A stretch of 64,000 nucleotides of DNA from Erysipelotrichaceae bacterium (GCA_017419165.1 JAFOLW010000028.1:1-64000), one strand, 5' to 3'; positions 9,225 to 18,534 are shown, counted from the stretch's first letter. The notes: a model not told the origin generated them from the letters alone. Numbers and translations are program-made.

Positions 9225-9335
9225 AGGCCCTTCTTTCTTCGTCTTTTCAATGCCATAATATCATATCACATGTCAAAGCGTTTTTCTTGAGCCGAAAGTC
9301 ATTTGGGCTATGAGATAATATTGTCATAAAGATAA

Positions 9336-10808
<1,473 letters not shown>

Positions 10809-10836
10809 TCAAAGCTTTCATCCGTATCTGACGAAA

Positions 10837-10865
10837 ATGGCCGGGAACTATCCGGCCGTTTTTAC
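10837..10865 (+). terminator. Terminator after GH1 gene
   Basis: GGCCGG (10839-10844) pairs with CCGGCC (10852-10857), with a 7-base loop, followed by GTTTTTAC. Confidence 0.65.
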
Positions 10866-10930
10866 TGTCCAAATATTTCCCCATGGCCGGATCGGGAAAG
10901 GATCTATGATGAGCTTGAGGAGGAAACGAT

Positions 10931-11107
10931 ATGAAAAAGGCAGAATCATTGAATGAGATCAGGATCGGACAGGACATCTATGACGATGAGAACGGCAAAA
11001 AGAGATATGTGGTGAGGTCTCTGGAAAACAAACTGGTGCCTTACATCGTGGCGACGGACAACAGCTGTCATACCTTATATAAAGGAGTCTGGATCAAGGA
11101 AAACTGA
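10931..11107 (+). CDS. Small protein of unknown function (58 residues)
   Basis: The frame runs from the ATG at 10931 to a TGA at 11105-11107. GAGGAGG lies 7 bases upstream, a strong ribosome binding site. The product is hydrophilic (NEIRIGQDIYDDENGKKRYVV) and looks like a small beta-rich domain. No family is recognised. It precedes the flavoenzyme gene by 63 bases and could share its transcript. Confidence 0.65.
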   Translation: MKKAESLNEIRIGQDIYDDENGKKRYVVRSLENKLVPYIVATDNSCHTLYKGVWIKEN

Positions 11108-11170
11108 CATAATGCCGTATCTGCAAAGATCTGCAATGGTAAAATATTACTATAGGAGAGTAAAAATAAT

Positions 11171-13147
11171 ATGAGCAAGTACGATGTTTTTGCGAGGCCT
11201 TATAAGATCTGCAATGTTGAGATCCCGAATCGTTTTGCGGTCATCCCGATGACGATGGGCGCTTTGTCTTACGATGCGGAAGGCGGCTTTTCCGACAATC
11301 TGATCAAGTATTTTGAACTCAGAGCCAAGGGCGGCTTCGGACTGATCATCCCGGGTGCGGCAGCGACCGACTATCACGTCGATCCGTATTCCGCATTGGG
11401 ACCTAACGTCAACACCAACAAGCACTGGCAGGAACGGGCAAAAGTTCTGACTGACACAATCCATCAGTACAAAACGAAGATCTTCTGTCAGCTGACCATG
11501 GGCTTGGGCAGGAACTATCCCGGCCTTCCGGGTCCTTCCGAGAATCCGGTCTGGCGGGATCCTTCACAAAAGTCTCCGGAGCTCACGATCGAACAGATCC
11601 GGCAGAAGATCGCCGACATGATCGAAGGTGCCGCCGTTGCCAAAGCCTGCGGCTATGACGGTGTCGAGATCCATGCGATGCATTGGGGCTATCTTTTGGA
11701 CCAGTTCGGCATGGCACTGTTCAACCGCAGAGAAGATGAATACGGCGGAAGTCTGGAAAACAGACTGCGTGCGGCAAGACAGATCGTGGAAGGCATCCAC
11801 GAAAAATGCGGTAAAGATTTCCCGGTCGGCATGCGTCTGGGACTCAAGACTTATATCAAAGACTATGATAAGGCCACTTTGACCGGTGAAGAGGAAGCCG
11901 GCAGGACTTTGGAAGAGGGCGTGGAGATCGCAAGGCTCCTGGAGAGCTATGGCTATGATTTCCTGGATGTCGATACCGGCACCTATGATTCCTTCTATTA
12001 TGCCTGCCCGCCAATGTACAATCCGCAGGGTTTCATGATCCCGCTGGCAGCAAAAGCCAAAGAGGTCACGAATATCCCGATCATTGCCGGCGGCAGGATG
12101 CAGAACTATGACCTGGCTGCGGAAGCGATCGAAAAGGGTGAGATCGATGCCGTCGGTCTGGGCAGACCGTCTCTGGCCGATCCGGAGTATCCGAACAAAG
12201 TCATGTCCGGTCATACCGAGAAGATCCGTCCTTGTATCGGCTGCAACATGGGCTGCTTCAGAAGATGTGTCGAGACAGGTGAGCCGGCATCCTGTGCGGT
12301 CAACCCGCAGGCGGCAAGAGAACTCGTCGTCGGTCTCAAACCGGGGGATGGAGAAAAGAAGGTCGTCGTGGTTGGCGGCGGTATCGCCGGCATGGAAGCG
12401 GCAAGGACTTCCGCATTGCGCGGCTACAAAGTCACGCTGTTTGAGAAGTCCGATCATCTCGGAGGCCATGTCGTTGAAGCCGGTGCGCATTCTTTCAAGT
12501 CGGAGATCGCCAAGCTCAATGCCTGGTATCAGAATGAACTGAAGGAACTGAAGGTCGATGTCAAGCTCGATCACGAGCCTTGTATCAACTGCATCAGGAA
12601 ACAAGAGCCGGATGCGATCATCCTTGCCACCGGGACCAATGAAGTGCATCCGAACATTCCGGGTCTTGATAAGGCGGTCCCGTCTCTGGATGCGATCGAC
12701 CATCCGGAAAAGCTCGGTCAGAAGGTCCTGATCGTCGGCGGAGGCCTGGTCGGCTGCGAGATCGCCCTTGATGAAGCCAACCGCGGCAAAGAGGTCACGG
12801 TCGTCGAAGCGCTCGATGACATCATGGCGGCAGGCGGAGCCGGCGCTCCTTATCCAAACAAGCAGATGATCGTCGACCTGTTTGAAAACAAAGGCGTCAG
12901 AGTCTGCACCTCCACAAAGCTCGTCGAGGTGACTGATGAAGGTGCGGTCGTTGAGACGGCAGACGGAAACAAGAACATGGTCAAGGCCGATACCGTAGTT
13001 TCCGCATTGGGCTTCAGACCGGCACCGAACCTCAAAGAGGAATGGAAAGAGTTAGGCGTTCCGATGTATGAAGTCGGCGATGCGACCGGCGCCGGAACGA
13101 TCATGAAGGCGATCTGGGATGCATATGAGGCTGCCAACAGCATCTGA
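11171..13147 (+). CDS. Fe-S flavoenzyme of the old yellow enzyme / 2,4-dienoyl-CoA reductase family
   Basis: 658 residues in three parts: an OYE-type FMN TIM barrel (about 1-340), a 4Fe-4S segment with Cys355, Cys358, Cys362 and probably Cys375, and a C-terminal FAD/NAD(P)H half with VVVGGGIAGMEAA near 398 and VLIVGGGLVGCEIA near 522. This is the layout of FadH, 2-enoate reductase and BaiCD/BaiH-type reductases, which reduce activated C=C bonds. The substrate cannot be told from the sequence. AGGAGAG precedes the start. A fragment of a second OYE-type gene lies at 17714-17896. Confidence 0.9.
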   Translation: MSKYDVFARPYKICNVEIPNRFAVIPMTMGALSYDAEGGFSDNLIKYFELRAKGGFGLIIPGAAATDYHVDPYSALGPNVNTNKHWQERAKVLTDTIHQYKTKIFCQLTMGLGRNYPGLPGPSENPVWRDPSQKSPELTIEQIRQKIADMIEGAAVAKACGYDGVEIHAMHWGYLLDQFGMALFNRREDEYGGSLENRLRAARQIVEGIHEKCGKDFPVGMRLGLKTYIKDYDKATLTGEEEAGRTLEEGVEIARLLESYGYDFLDVDTGTYDSFYYACPPMYNPQGFMIPLAAKAKEVTNIPIIAGGRMQNYDLAAEAIEKGEIDAVGLGRPSLADPEYPNKVMSGHTEKIRPCIGCNMGCFRRCVETGEPASCAVNPQAARELVVGLKPGDGEKKVVVVGGGIAGMEAARTSALRGYKVTLFEKSDHLGGHVVEAGAHSFKSEIAKLNAWYQNELKELKVDVKLDHEPCINCIRKQEPDAIILATGTNEVHPNIPGLDKAVPSLDAIDHPEKLGQKVLIVGGGLVGCEIALDEANRGKEVTVVEALDDIMAAGGAGAPYPNKQMIVDLFENKGVRVCTSTKLVEVTDEGAVVETADGNKNMVKADTVVSALGFRPAPNLKEEWKELGVPMYEVGDATGAGTIMKAIWDAYEAANSI

Positions 13148-13197
13148 TCATTAAAACAGAGGAGATCATTATGATCTCCCGTTCTTATCAAAAAAAT

Positions 13198-13244
13198 GCT
13201 TTACCGCATTCGGAAATCTGCGTCTGCGGTAAAGCTTTGTTTTT
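13198..13244. terminator. Strong bidirectional terminator
   Basis: GCTTTACCGCA (13198-13208) pairs with TGCGGTAAAGC (13225-13235). Seven A lie to the left and eight T to the right, so it ends transcripts from both directions. It also marks the left edge of the eroded ula locus. Confidence 0.85.
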
Positions 13245-13255
13245 TTTATTTTGTA

Positions 13256-13582
13256 TTATTCGCCCCAGATCTCGATGATCTTTTCTTTGATGCGCCTTGC
13301 CTCGGCTGCCGGATCGGCGGCACCGCGGATGCCTCTGCCGAAGATGAAGGTATCGACATCGATACCCTTGAACAGGTCGAGTTCGTCGTAGCCGATCGCA
13401 CCGGCGGCACAGACTTTGACGTCATATTCCGTGAGCTTCTTCAGGACGGCGAGCTCATCGGCTGTCCAGGTCCCCGGCAGGTCGCCGGAGTGCTGCAGGG
13501 TCAGCTGATCGATCCCGCATTCCAGCCATATCGGGATGTCATCGAAGGACCAGTGGTACGAAGTATTCTCTGGCTTCATCAA
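13256..13582 (-). pseudogene. ulaD: C-terminal fragment of 3-keto-L-gulonate-6-phosphate decarboxylase (UlaD-like)
   Basis: 108 codons matching the last half of the KGPDC/hexulose-6-phosphate synthase family: an HSGD-type segment, then DVKVCAAGAIGYDELDLFKG and FIFGRGIRGAADPAAEARRIK, which is the phosphate-binding end of the barrel. The first half, with the catalytic Asp and Lys region, is missing. Homology stops near 13560, where the opposite strand turns into UlaA sequence. The simplest reading is one deletion that removed the shared divergent promoter and the 5' ends of both genes. The enzyme cannot be functional. Confidence 0.8.
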
Positions 13583-14009
13583 GGCTACAGTCGGTTACAA
13601 AGTCCTCTTGGTCGGTTCCGGCGGTATATCCAGCACATTCAAGCCGATCATCACTGCACTTTCCAACAAGTTCGGTATCGACGCAATGATCCTCGACACT
13701 TATGTCGGTCAGGCCGCTGCACAGGGTGCTATTGAGACCGTCGGCAGATCCTTCGGCCAGGTCATGATCCTGCTGCTGATCGCGTTCATCTTCAACATCC
13801 TTCTGGCCAGATTCCAGAAAGTCACGAAGCTGAGAGCCGTCTTCACGACCGGCCACGTTCAGACACAGCAGGCGACATTCGCATTCTGGATCTTCCTGAC
13901 TTGCTTCCCGCAGTTACAGTACAGAAGGGATCCGGAGGGTTACTTCCTGTGCGTATCTGACTACGAAGCTTATAAGAAACACGTAGAAGAACTCAACGCA
14001 AAAAAATAG
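13563..14009 (+). pseudogene. ulaA: Truncated and internally deleted ascorbate PTS EIIC (UlaA-like)
   Basis: UlaA-like sequence starts abruptly at about 13563 (FSGFIKATVGYKVLLVG) and runs through LLARFQKVTKLRAVFTTGH. It then jumps after TFAFWIFL to a hydrophilic tail (PQLQYRRDPEGYFL) that looks like the cytoplasmic C-terminus of the same family. About 150 residues remain of an expected 430-450. An ATG at 13536 keeps the frame open but lies inside the UlaD fragment. Both a 5' truncation and an in-frame internal deletion are therefore inferred. No transport is expected. Confidence 0.75.
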
Positions 14010-14044
14010 TAAAATAATATCAGAAAAGAAAAGAGGCAAATTCA

Positions 14045-14332
14045 ATGATTAAAGTATTGGTTTGTTGTGCAAGCGGCTATGGCACAAGCATGATGATGAA
14101 GCTGACTGCGGAAAAGGCCTTCAAGGCTCTCGGTGTAGATGCAAAGGTCGAAAATGCCCCGATCGCAGAAGCGAAGTCCAGTGCGGGAAACTTTGATATC
14201 GTGATTACTTCTCCGACTTTCGTTTCCACATTCGATTCCATCAAGGATCGTGTCAAGATCGCTGCCGTAAAGAATCCGCTCTCGCAGCCGGAATATGTCA
14301 ATGCATTGAAAGAAAGCGGTCTTGTCAAATAA
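14045..14332 (+). CDS. ulaB: Ascorbate-class PTS EIIB component (UlaB-like)
   Basis: 95-residue EIIB of the lactose/ascorbate fold. The N-terminal phosphocysteine loop reads VLVCCASGYGTS, with Cys8 the likely phosphorylation site. Length and fold signals are normal, so this gene is intact although its EIIC partner next door is destroyed. AAGAGG lies about 10 bases upstream. It could only work with an EIIC and EIIA encoded elsewhere. Confidence 0.88.
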   Translation: MIKVLVCCASGYGTSMMMKLTAEKAFKALGVDAKVENAPIAEAKSSAGNFDIVITSPTFVSTFDSIKDRVKIAAVKNPLSQPEYVNALKESGLVK

Positions 14333-14345
14333 ATGAAAACTGAAT

Positions 14346-14373
14346 AGGGGCTGATTTCAGCCCCTCTTCTTTC
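14346..14373 (+). terminator. Terminator after ulaB
   Basis: AGGGGCTG (14346-14353) pairs with CAGCCCCT (14358-14365), loop ATTT, followed by CTTCTTTC. It separates ulaB from the following genes. Confidence 0.7.
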
Positions 14374-14404
14374 ATATTTAAATTTTAAATTCAGAGAGAG
14401 AACT

Positions 14405-14800
14405 ATGAGATTTGAAAAGACACATCTCGCCGATATCGACGGCGACGGAAACGAGGAGATCATGACGATCGAACCGTTCCATGGCAATACCATCCATGTC
14501 TACAAGCTGAAAGACGGAAAATACGAAGTCGACTATACGTATCCCAATGAGATCGATTTCGCTCACGCCCTGGTCGGCACGCATCTGACAGGCAAGCCGT
14601 GCTTCGTCGCCGGTATCCGCAGAGTGAACTGCGAAGCGTTCGTTCTGACTTATGAAGACGGTGACTATAAAGTGACGACGATCGAGACGGGCATCGGTCC
14701 GGCAAACCTCGATGTCGTACACCATCACGGCAGAGAGTTCGTCTTTGCGGCCAACCATACAAAAAACGAAGCAGCCATCTATGAAGTAAAGGAGGACTAA
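14405..14800 (+). pseudogene. C-terminal fragment of an FG-GAP/VCBS repeat protein
   Basis: 131 residues containing a calcium-loop-type DIDGDGNEE and beta-propeller-like blades (GHHGREFVFAANHTK-type sequence). Family members I know of are about 350-400 residues and start with further FG-GAP blades, so this looks like the last third only. There is no signal peptide, and only GAGAG stands before the ATG. It runs directly into the 4-epimerase gene. It could still be translated as a small protein; truncation is inferred from size. Confidence 0.5.
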
Positions 14801-15496
14801 ATGCTCGAACAACTCAAACAAGAAGTCTTTGAAGCCAATCTGCTTTTGCCGAAACACGGTCTGGTCATCTTTACCTGGGGCAACGTCTCCGGTATCGACA
14901 GGGAAAAAGGCCTGGTCGTCATCAAGCCGTCCGGTGTCGATTATGAAAAGATGACGGCAGACGACATGGTCGTCACCGATCTGGAAGGCAACCGCGTCGA
15001 AGGAAAGCTGAAACCTTCTTCCGACCTGATGACACACCTGGAGTTCTACAAGAACTTCCCGAACATCGGCGGTGTCGTCCACACTCATTCCATCAATGCC
15101 GTTGCCTGGGCACAGGCGGGAAAGGATATCCCGGCTTTGGGCACGACACATGGCGACTATTTCTACGGTTCCATCCCTTGCACGAGATATATGACGCCGG
15201 AAGAGATCGGCGGTGAATATGAACTCAATACCGGCAAGGTCATCGTCGAAGAATTCAAGAAACGCGGCATCGATCCCGATCAGATGCCGGCCGTCCTGGT
15301 CCATTCCCACGGTCCGTTCACCTGGGGCAAGGATCCATTCGACGCTGTTCACAATTCCGTCGTCTTGGAAGCACTTTCCGAGATGGCGATGAAGACTTTC
15401 CTGGTCAATCCTGAGACCAAGGATATGCAGCAGGAGCTCTTAGACAAGCACTTCTTAAGGAAACACGGTCCGGGAGCCTACTATGGCCAGGGATAA
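14801..15496 (+). CDS. ulaF: L-ribulose-5-phosphate 4-epimerase (UlaF/AraD family)
   Basis: 231-residue class II aldolase/epimerase that converts L-ribulose-5-P to D-xylulose-5-P. Motifs: [19 protein letters not shown], the zinc ligands in [12 protein letters not shown], and HSHGPFTWG. Length is normal and no lesion is visible. AAGGAGG lies 6 bases before the ATG. It is the only complete catabolic enzyme left in this ula cluster; its product would feed the transketolase genes just downstream. Confidence 0.9.
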   Translation: MLEQLKQEVFEANLLLPKHGLVIFTWGNVSGIDREKGLVVIKPSGVDYEKMTADDMVVTDLEGNRVEGKLKPSSDLMTHLEFYKNFPNIGGVVHTHSINAVAWAQAGKDIPALGTTHGDYFYGSIPCTRYMTPEEIGGEYELNTGKVIVEEFKKRGIDPDQMPAVLVHSHGPFTWGKDPFDAVHNSVVLEALSEMAMKTFLVNPETKDMQQELLDKHFLRKHGPGAYYGQG

Positions 15497-15690
15497 AAAA
15501 ATCTCTTAGGCATGTATGAAAAATCCATGCCGATGACTCTGACCTGGGAAGAAAAGCTCAATGCCTGTAAGAATGCGGACTTTGACTGGGTGGAGATCTC
15601 GATCGATGAGACCGATGAGAAGATCGGCCGGCTCTATGACCGCGATACCATCGAGGAGATCAAAAAAGCCATCCGGACGACCGGTGTTCC
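15497..15690 (+). pseudogene. ulaE: N-terminal fragment of L-ribulose/L-xylulose-5-phosphate 3-epimerase (UlaE-like)
   Basis: In frame directly after the ulaF stop codon (15494-15496) the sequence reads KNLLGMYEKSMPMTLTWEEK and continues through WVEISIDETDEKIGRL to TTGVPIF. This matches the start of UlaE/SgaU, but the expected initiator Met before Lys is replaced by the ulaF TAA. The match ends after 65 codons of about 285. Beyond 15690 the frame reads unrelated residues to a stop at 15814. An ATG at 15512 could allow translation of a short useless peptide. Confidence 0.75.
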
Positions 15691-15834
15691 GATCTTTCGA
15701 TGCTGCAAAAGGCGGGGATCTCCGTTGCAATGGGCAACAGCGAACAGCCGATCAAAGACAGCTGCGACTTCGTCTGTCCGGACAATGAACATGACGGCGT
15801 GTCGTCATTTCTGAAGGACTATTTTAAACTATAA
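15691..15834 (+). pseudogene. C-terminal fragment of a HAD-IIB (Cof-type) phosphatase
   Basis: Starting exactly where UlaE homology ends, a different frame reads DLSMLQKAGISVAMGNSEQP and on to a stop at 15832-15834. This matches the family's last motif (GDxxNDxxML...VAMGNA). The rest of the gene, about 220 residues, is absent. The join sits in GATCTTTC, which fits the coding sequence of both parents, suggesting a microhomology deletion. Confidence 0.7.
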
Positions 15835-15835
15835 T
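15830..15835 (+). promoter_or_regulatory. -10 box for the split transketolase genes
   Basis: TATAAT overlaps the stop codon of the HAD fragment and lies 21 bases before the ATG at 15857. TGGAGGGA provides a ribosome binding site in between. Confidence 0.5.
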
Positions 15836-15856
15836 GATTATGGAGGGAATTTAATC

Positions 15857-16672
15857 ATGGATGTGAATAATCTGAAAAACCATGCGCTGAACATCCGCAG
15901 GAATATCGTGCAGATGGTCTATGCGGCGCAATCCGGCCATCCGGGAGGATCTCTCGGTGCAGCCGATATCCTCACGTATCTCTATTTCGAAGAGATGAAT
16001 ATCAACAAGGACAACGTCGCTTCCAAAGACAGAGACCGTTTCATCCTTTCCAAGGGCCACTGCTCCCCGGCATTGTATGCCGTCCTGCAGGAAGCCGGAC
16101 TGATGGATGAAGACCTGCTCAAGTTCCGGCAGCTCGGTTCCAGACTTCAGGGTCATCCGAACATGAACTACATCGACGGTGTCGATATGTCGACCGGCTC
16201 CTTAGGCCAGGGCATCTCCTGCGCCGTCGGTATGGCGCTCGCCAACAAGATCGACAAGAAAGACGACCGCGTCTACGTTTTGTGCGGTGACGGTGAATCC
16301 GAAGAAGGCATCGTCTGGGAAGCATTGATGGCTGCCTGCCACTACGGACTCGATGATCTTTGCGTCATCTTCGACCAGAACGGTCTGCAGATCGACGGCA
16401 ACGTCCAGGATGTCATCGGACCTCTGCCGCTGGTCGATAAGGCAAAGGCATTCGGTGCCAATGTCGTCGAATGCGACGGCAACGATTACGTTTCTTTGAA
16501 GGAAGCGTTCGATAACGCAAGGAACACCAAGGGCGTTCCGACGGTCATCGTCGCTCACACGGTCAAGGGCAAGGGCGTTTCCTATATGGAAAACAACTAT
16601 GCATGGCACGGTGCCGCACCTAAGGAAGAAGATTTCAAGACTGCAATGGAAGATCTGAAGGAGGTCAGATAA
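15857..16672 (+). CDS. Transketolase, N-terminal subunit
   Basis: 271-residue thiamine-diphosphate-binding half of a split transketolase. Visible features: SGHPGGSLGAADILTYLYF, FILSKGHCSPALYAVL, and the cofactor-binding GDGESEEGIVWEALMAA. The Mg/ThDP motif G-D-G...N is present (GDG, then DQNGLQID). It is followed one base later by the C-terminal subunit. Together they shuttle two-carbon units in the pentose phosphate pathway and would take up xylulose-5-P made by UlaF. Confidence 0.92.
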   Translation: MDVNNLKNHALNIRRNIVQMVYAAQSGHPGGSLGAADILTYLYFEEMNINKDNVASKDRDRFILSKGHCSPALYAVLQEAGLMDEDLLKFRQLGSRLQGHPNMNYIDGVDMSTGSLGQGISCAVGMALANKIDKKDDRVYVLCGDGESEEGIVWEALMAACHYGLDDLCVIFDQNGLQIDGNVQDVIGPLPLVDKAKAFGANVVECDGNDYVSLKEAFDNARNTKGVPTVIVAHTVKGKGVSYMENNYAWHGAAPKEEDFKTAMEDLKEVR

Positions 16673-16673
16673 T

Positions 16674-17582
16674 ATGGCACAGGAGACAAGAGTCGCCTAT
16701 GGCGAGAAATTGGCTGAGCTGATCAAAGAAAATGAAAACATCATCGTTTTGGATGCTGACCTGACGAAATCGACCAAGACGATCGAGGCGAAGAAAGCCT
16801 GTCCGGAAAGACACTTCAACGCCGGTATCGCCGAAGCCAACATGATGGGCATGGCAGCCGGTCTGGCTGCTTCCGGCAAGACCGTCTTTGCGTCTTCGTT
16901 TGCGATGTTTGCCTCAGGCAGAGCCTGGGAGATCATCCGCAATTCCATCTGCTACCCGAAACTGAACGTCAAAGTCTGCGCAACGCATGCCGGCCTGTCG
17001 GTCGGTGAAGACGGCGCATCCCACCAGGCTTGCGAAGATGTCGCGATCATGCGCGTGCTTCCGAACATGAAGGTCTTCGTTCCGTGCGACCAGTATGAGA
17101 CCAAGGCGGTCATCGACTATGTCGCCAAGATCGACTGCCCATGCTATGTCAGAATGGGCAGAGGCAAGGTCGAAGATGTCTACAACGAGAATACCGTCTT
17201 TGATTTCGACAAGGTCGATGTCTTAAGAAAAGGCAACGGCGATGTCGTGCTGTTTGCGATGGGCCTGATGGTCCAGGAAGCTCTGAAGGCCGCTGAAGAA
17301 CTCGATGCGACCGTCGTCAACGTTTCCTGCATCAAGCCTTGCGATGAGGAAGACATCAAAGAACTGCTGGCAAGCCACAAGAGAGCTTATACGCTGGAAG
17401 AACATTCGATCATCGGCGGTCTGTTCTCTCTGGTCGCCGAGATCAAGGCAAAGACCGATATCCGTACACCGGTCACGCCGATCGGCGTCAACGATACTTT
17501 CGGTGAATCCGGCAAGATGAATGACGTCCTCAAGAAGTTCGGTCTGACTGCCGATCACATCAAGGAAGTCGTCAACGGATAA
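16674..17582 (+). CDS. Transketolase, C-terminal subunit
   Basis: 302-residue partner with the pyrimidine-binding domain (RHFNAGIAEANMMGMAAGLAASG, containing the catalytic Glu), then VCATHAGLSVGEDGASHQACEDV, and the C-terminal transketolase domain (YTLEEHSIIGGL). Split transketolases of this size are common in Bacillota and archaea. The tight spacing after the N-terminal subunit indicates co-translation. Confidence 0.92.
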   Translation: MAQETRVAYGEKLAELIKENENIIVLDADLTKSTKTIEAKKACPERHFNAGIAEANMMGMAAGLAASGKTVFASSFAMFASGRAWEIIRNSICYPKLNVKVCATHAGLSVGEDGASHQACEDVAIMRVLPNMKVFVPCDQYETKAVIDYVAKIDCPCYVRMGRGKVEDVYNENTVFDFDKVDVLRKGNGDVVLFAMGLMVQEALKAAEELDATVVNVSCIKPCDEEDIKELLASHKRAYTLEEHSIIGGLFSLVAEIKAKTDIRTPVTPIGVNDTFGESGKMNDVLKKFGLTADHIKEVVNG

Positions 17583-17595
17583 GAATATCGTTTAA

Positions 17596-17629
17596 GAAAG
17601 CATCTTGAAAAAGATGCTTTCTTTTTGGA
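17596..17629 (+). terminator. Terminator after transketolase genes
   Basis: GAAAGCATCTT (17596-17606) pairs with AAGATGCTTTC (17611-17621), loop GAAA, then TTTTT. Confidence 0.85.
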
Positions 17630-17643
17630 TTTCCGTTAATGTT

Positions 17644-17666
17644 AAAGCCGTATCGCGCGGCTTTTC
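17644..17666 (+). terminator. Second hairpin with T-tract
   Basis: AAAGCCG (17644-17650) pairs with CGGCTTT (17658-17664), followed by TCTG. It may be the leftover terminator of a lost gene at the edge of the AT-rich island. Confidence 0.4.
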
Positions 17667-17713
17667 TGATGTTTTCTATTTGATTTTATTGATATGGTCT
17701 CTGAGAAAATTGA

Positions 17714-17896
17714 CGAAAATTGAAGGATGTCGTGCATATCCCGGTTATTGGAGCCGGCAGGATCAACGAACCTCTTTTGGCTTTGCTGGCGGTCAAGGGA
17801 AACTATATGGATCTGGTCGCAACCGGCAGAGCTTCAATTGCCGACCCACATTTCCCAAAGAAAATCAGAGAATCAAGCTGTGAGAATCTGAATTAA
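17714..17896 (+). pseudogene. Remnant of an old yellow enzyme-type NADH:flavin oxidoreductase
   Basis: A 60-codon open stretch ending at TAA 17894-17896 reads VVHIPVIGAGRINEPLLALL and then DLVATGRASIADPHFPKKIR. This is the FMN-phosphate-binding end of an OYE TIM barrel. Nothing upstream (a stop at 17711-17713) or downstream (no Fe-S cysteine segment) continues it. It is related to the same region of the gene at 11171 but clearly a different paralog. TTG at 17720 is the only plausible start, so it is almost surely a relic. Confidence 0.7.
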
Positions 17897-17905
17897 TTAA
17901 ACAAG

Positions 17906-17952
17906 AACTCTGATCAATATTCTTTTATAGGATTAAAATCAGAGTTTTTGTT
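17906..17952 (+). terminator. Terminator behind the oxidoreductase remnant
   Basis: AACTCTGAT (17906-17914) pairs with ATCAGAGTT (17938-17946) and is followed by TTTG. The loop is 23 bases. Confidence 0.55.
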
Positions 17953-18270
17953 ATCCCCGAACCGCAAGAAAACCGAATTGAGTATCTTGGCACCATCGCC
18001 TTCATATTGACCCTCACCGGTTTTTGTTCATTCCTGCAGACTTAACAGATGCATCATCTACAGCGGAGTTTAAGTTTTGCTTTTTTAATTCGTATTTTAC
18101 AGCAATCATTTGATTGTCTCTTTGCGCCTAGCTGTTATTATTTCACGACTGCAAGTGAGAACTATTATGTTTCATCTGTTTCTGAAAACCGGTTTGTTTA
18201 TCTGTGTTTTTTATCAGATCGGTATTCAAAATAAACATATTTTAAAGACTATTTGAAATATGAGAAACAA

Positions 18271-18306
18271 AAAAGTCCTTTACGAAAAGTCCTTTACGGA
18301 CTTCTT
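18271..18306 (+). repeat. Tandem 14-bp repeat forming a small hairpin
   Basis: AAAAGTCCTTTACG occurs twice back to back (18271-18284 and 18285-18298). The second copy pairs as AAGTCC/GGACTT with a 5-base loop and could act as a weak terminator ahead of the AbiE operon. Confidence 0.55.
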
Positions 18307-18453
18307 GTTATCAATGGTGATTCCCTAAAGACCGCAACCCTAGACCCCCTGATCAAGAGATATCTGGCAATGCTTAAAATGATACAGTATTTACATTTGT
18401 TTTAAGCATATGCAGATTTTCTCTACGGCTCTTATAACGACATACTTTAATAT

Positions 18454-18483
18454 ATTTCGGCAAATAATTATAACTGCCGAAAT
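18454..18483. promoter_or_regulatory. Inverted repeat, likely AbiEi operator
   Basis: ATTTCGGCA (18454-18462) and TGCCGAAAT (18475-18483) form perfect 9-bp arms around a 12-base AT-rich spacer, 51 bases before the AbiEi start. AbiEi antitoxins are known to repress their own operon by binding inverted repeats in the promoter. A TATAG-type -10 lies at about 18510-18520. Binding is inferred from position and symmetry. Confidence 0.6.
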
Positions 18484-18534
18484 TAGTTGAAATACATTTT
18501 GTATTTTTGTATAGTATAGGTAGAGGTAATTCAT

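Larger units (their letters stand above)
17897..18534. other. AT-rich intergenic stretch without a convincing gene
   Basis: About 640 bases of lower GC than the flanks. It holds a terminator (17906-17952), a 14-bp tandem repeat forming a hairpin (18271-18306), and the inverted repeat before the AbiE genes (18454-18483). Short open frames on both strands show no recognisable protein. It looks like decayed or recently inserted DNA. Confidence 0.5.

Noticed and set aside
13256-17896. Interpretation of the broken ula genes as assembly chimeras
   Set aside because: Possible, but the joins keep related pathway genes together, include an in-frame internal deletion and a microhomology join, and are flanked by intact genes, so genuine decay is more likely. 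Raw reads would settle it.
18049-18234. Open frame of about 60 codons in the AT-rich stretch
   Set aside because: No ribosome binding site, no recognisable family, and Cys/Ser/Tyr-rich composition typical of random AT-rich sequence.
18285-18407. Open stretch reading GLLVINGDSLKTATLDPLIK before the AbiE genes
   Set aside because: It could be a gene relic, but there is no start codon or match I can name, and it runs through the tandem repeat hairpin.
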